From contig NZ_CP118753.2 of NCBI RefSeq assembly GCF_034480035.2, forward strand, positions 62,001 to 126,000: 64,000 bases of DNA. Direction: 5' to 3'. The position numbers were made by a program, and so were the translations under genes. Below, piece after piece: positions 63,904-64,000 of the stretch. Position 1 is the first letter of the stretch. Each line of letters starts with the position of its first letter. Origin of the DNA: Methanosphaera sp. ISO3-F5. Its GTDB lineage: Archaea > Methanobacteriota > Methanobacteria > Methanobacteriales > Methanobacteriaceae. The notes below the pieces were generated by a model. The model was given only the letters and a program-made list of their open reading frames with translations, did no database searches and was not told the origin of the DNA.

Positions 63904-64000
63904 TTATTTCCATTTAAACGGGATATCCTCTATTTTGGATGGATTTAAAACAGTACCATCCATCTGAACAATCACAGCATTAAATTTAATATTGAATTTT
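63904..64000 (-). CDS. C-terminal end of an unidentified gene
   Basis: The minus-strand frame entering from the right edge reads FNIKFNAVIVQMDGTVL then NPSKIEDIPFKWK and a TAA at 63904-63906. It ends ten bases before the GT4 start, so the two are likely co-transcribed. About 32 residues are visible, too few to identify it. Confidence 0.5.
   Translation of the reverse strand, partial: KFNIKFNAVIVQMDGTVLNPSKIEDIPFKWK

Overview
The window is AT-rich archaeal DNA, most probably from a gut methanogen of the Methanobacteriales and closest in character to Methanosphaera. The evidence is archaeal information-processing genes (primase PriL/PriS, class I CCA-adding enzyme, Hel308, archaeal MetG), archaeal shikimate entry genes (ADH synthase and dehydroquinate synthase II), cobamide methyltransferases CbiL and CbiT, an archaetidylinositol-phosphate synthase, class III (pilin-type) signal peptides, a pseudomurein-binding repeat protein with Ig-like repeats, and a paralogue of the methanogenesis enzyme Ftr. 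The species name is an inference.

Layout. 1-1.3 kb: a decayed Ig-repeat adhesin with an in-frame TGA, then an orphan promoter flanked by two palindromes. 1.85-6.3 kb: a DinG/XPD-type helicase, cbiL, a GT4 glycosyltransferase and two small unknown proteins. 6.3-9.5 kb: three plus-strand glycosyltransferases (GT2, GT4, GT2). 9.5-10.1 kb: a wrecked tnpB insertion element. 10.1-12.1 kb: a secreted Ig-repeat/pseudomurein-binding surface protein. 12.1-34.2 kb: a large, almost entirely minus-strand surface-glycan locus. It holds many glycosyltransferases, a polytopic membrane protein, two flippases, UDP-galactopyranose mutase, two sugar-nucleotide epimerases and a LicD-type transferase. An intact tnpB-only insertion element interrupts it at 18.1-19.8 kb, and a V4R/HTH regulator is transcribed divergently from licD.

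34.3-43.3 kb: a DUF1616-like protein, then an ehaR-ehaS-ehaT-like trio (HAD protein, Ftr paralogue, PfkB kinase) with no Eha hydrogenase genes in view, an ExoD-like membrane protein, a degenerate Nudix protein with a long charged tail, an exported coiled-coil protein, a methyltransferase and two pilin-like proteins. 43.3-52.9 kb: a MraY/WecA-like transferase, an HTH protein, a DUF530-like protein and metG in one minus-strand operon, then divergent priL-priS, then cca and cbiT. 53-64 kb: ubiX, thpR, a strongly structured non-coding stretch, aroB'/aroA', a methyltransferase, an HI0933-type flavoprotein, divergent archaetidylinositol-phosphate synthase and tsaC, small unknowns, hel308 and another GT4.

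How the parts fit: roughly a third to half of the window builds and exports cell-surface glycans or proteins. The 12-34 kb block has precursor supply (epimerases, Glf), assembly (GT2/GT4), export (two flippases) and decoration (LicD), next to surface adhesins and pilins. The rest is housekeeping. The most unusual observations are a branched-RNA-like element at 54.15-54.27 kb, two genes that appear to start at ATT, paired tnpB elements with matching imperfect inverted ends, and the eha tail genes separated from any hydrogenase.
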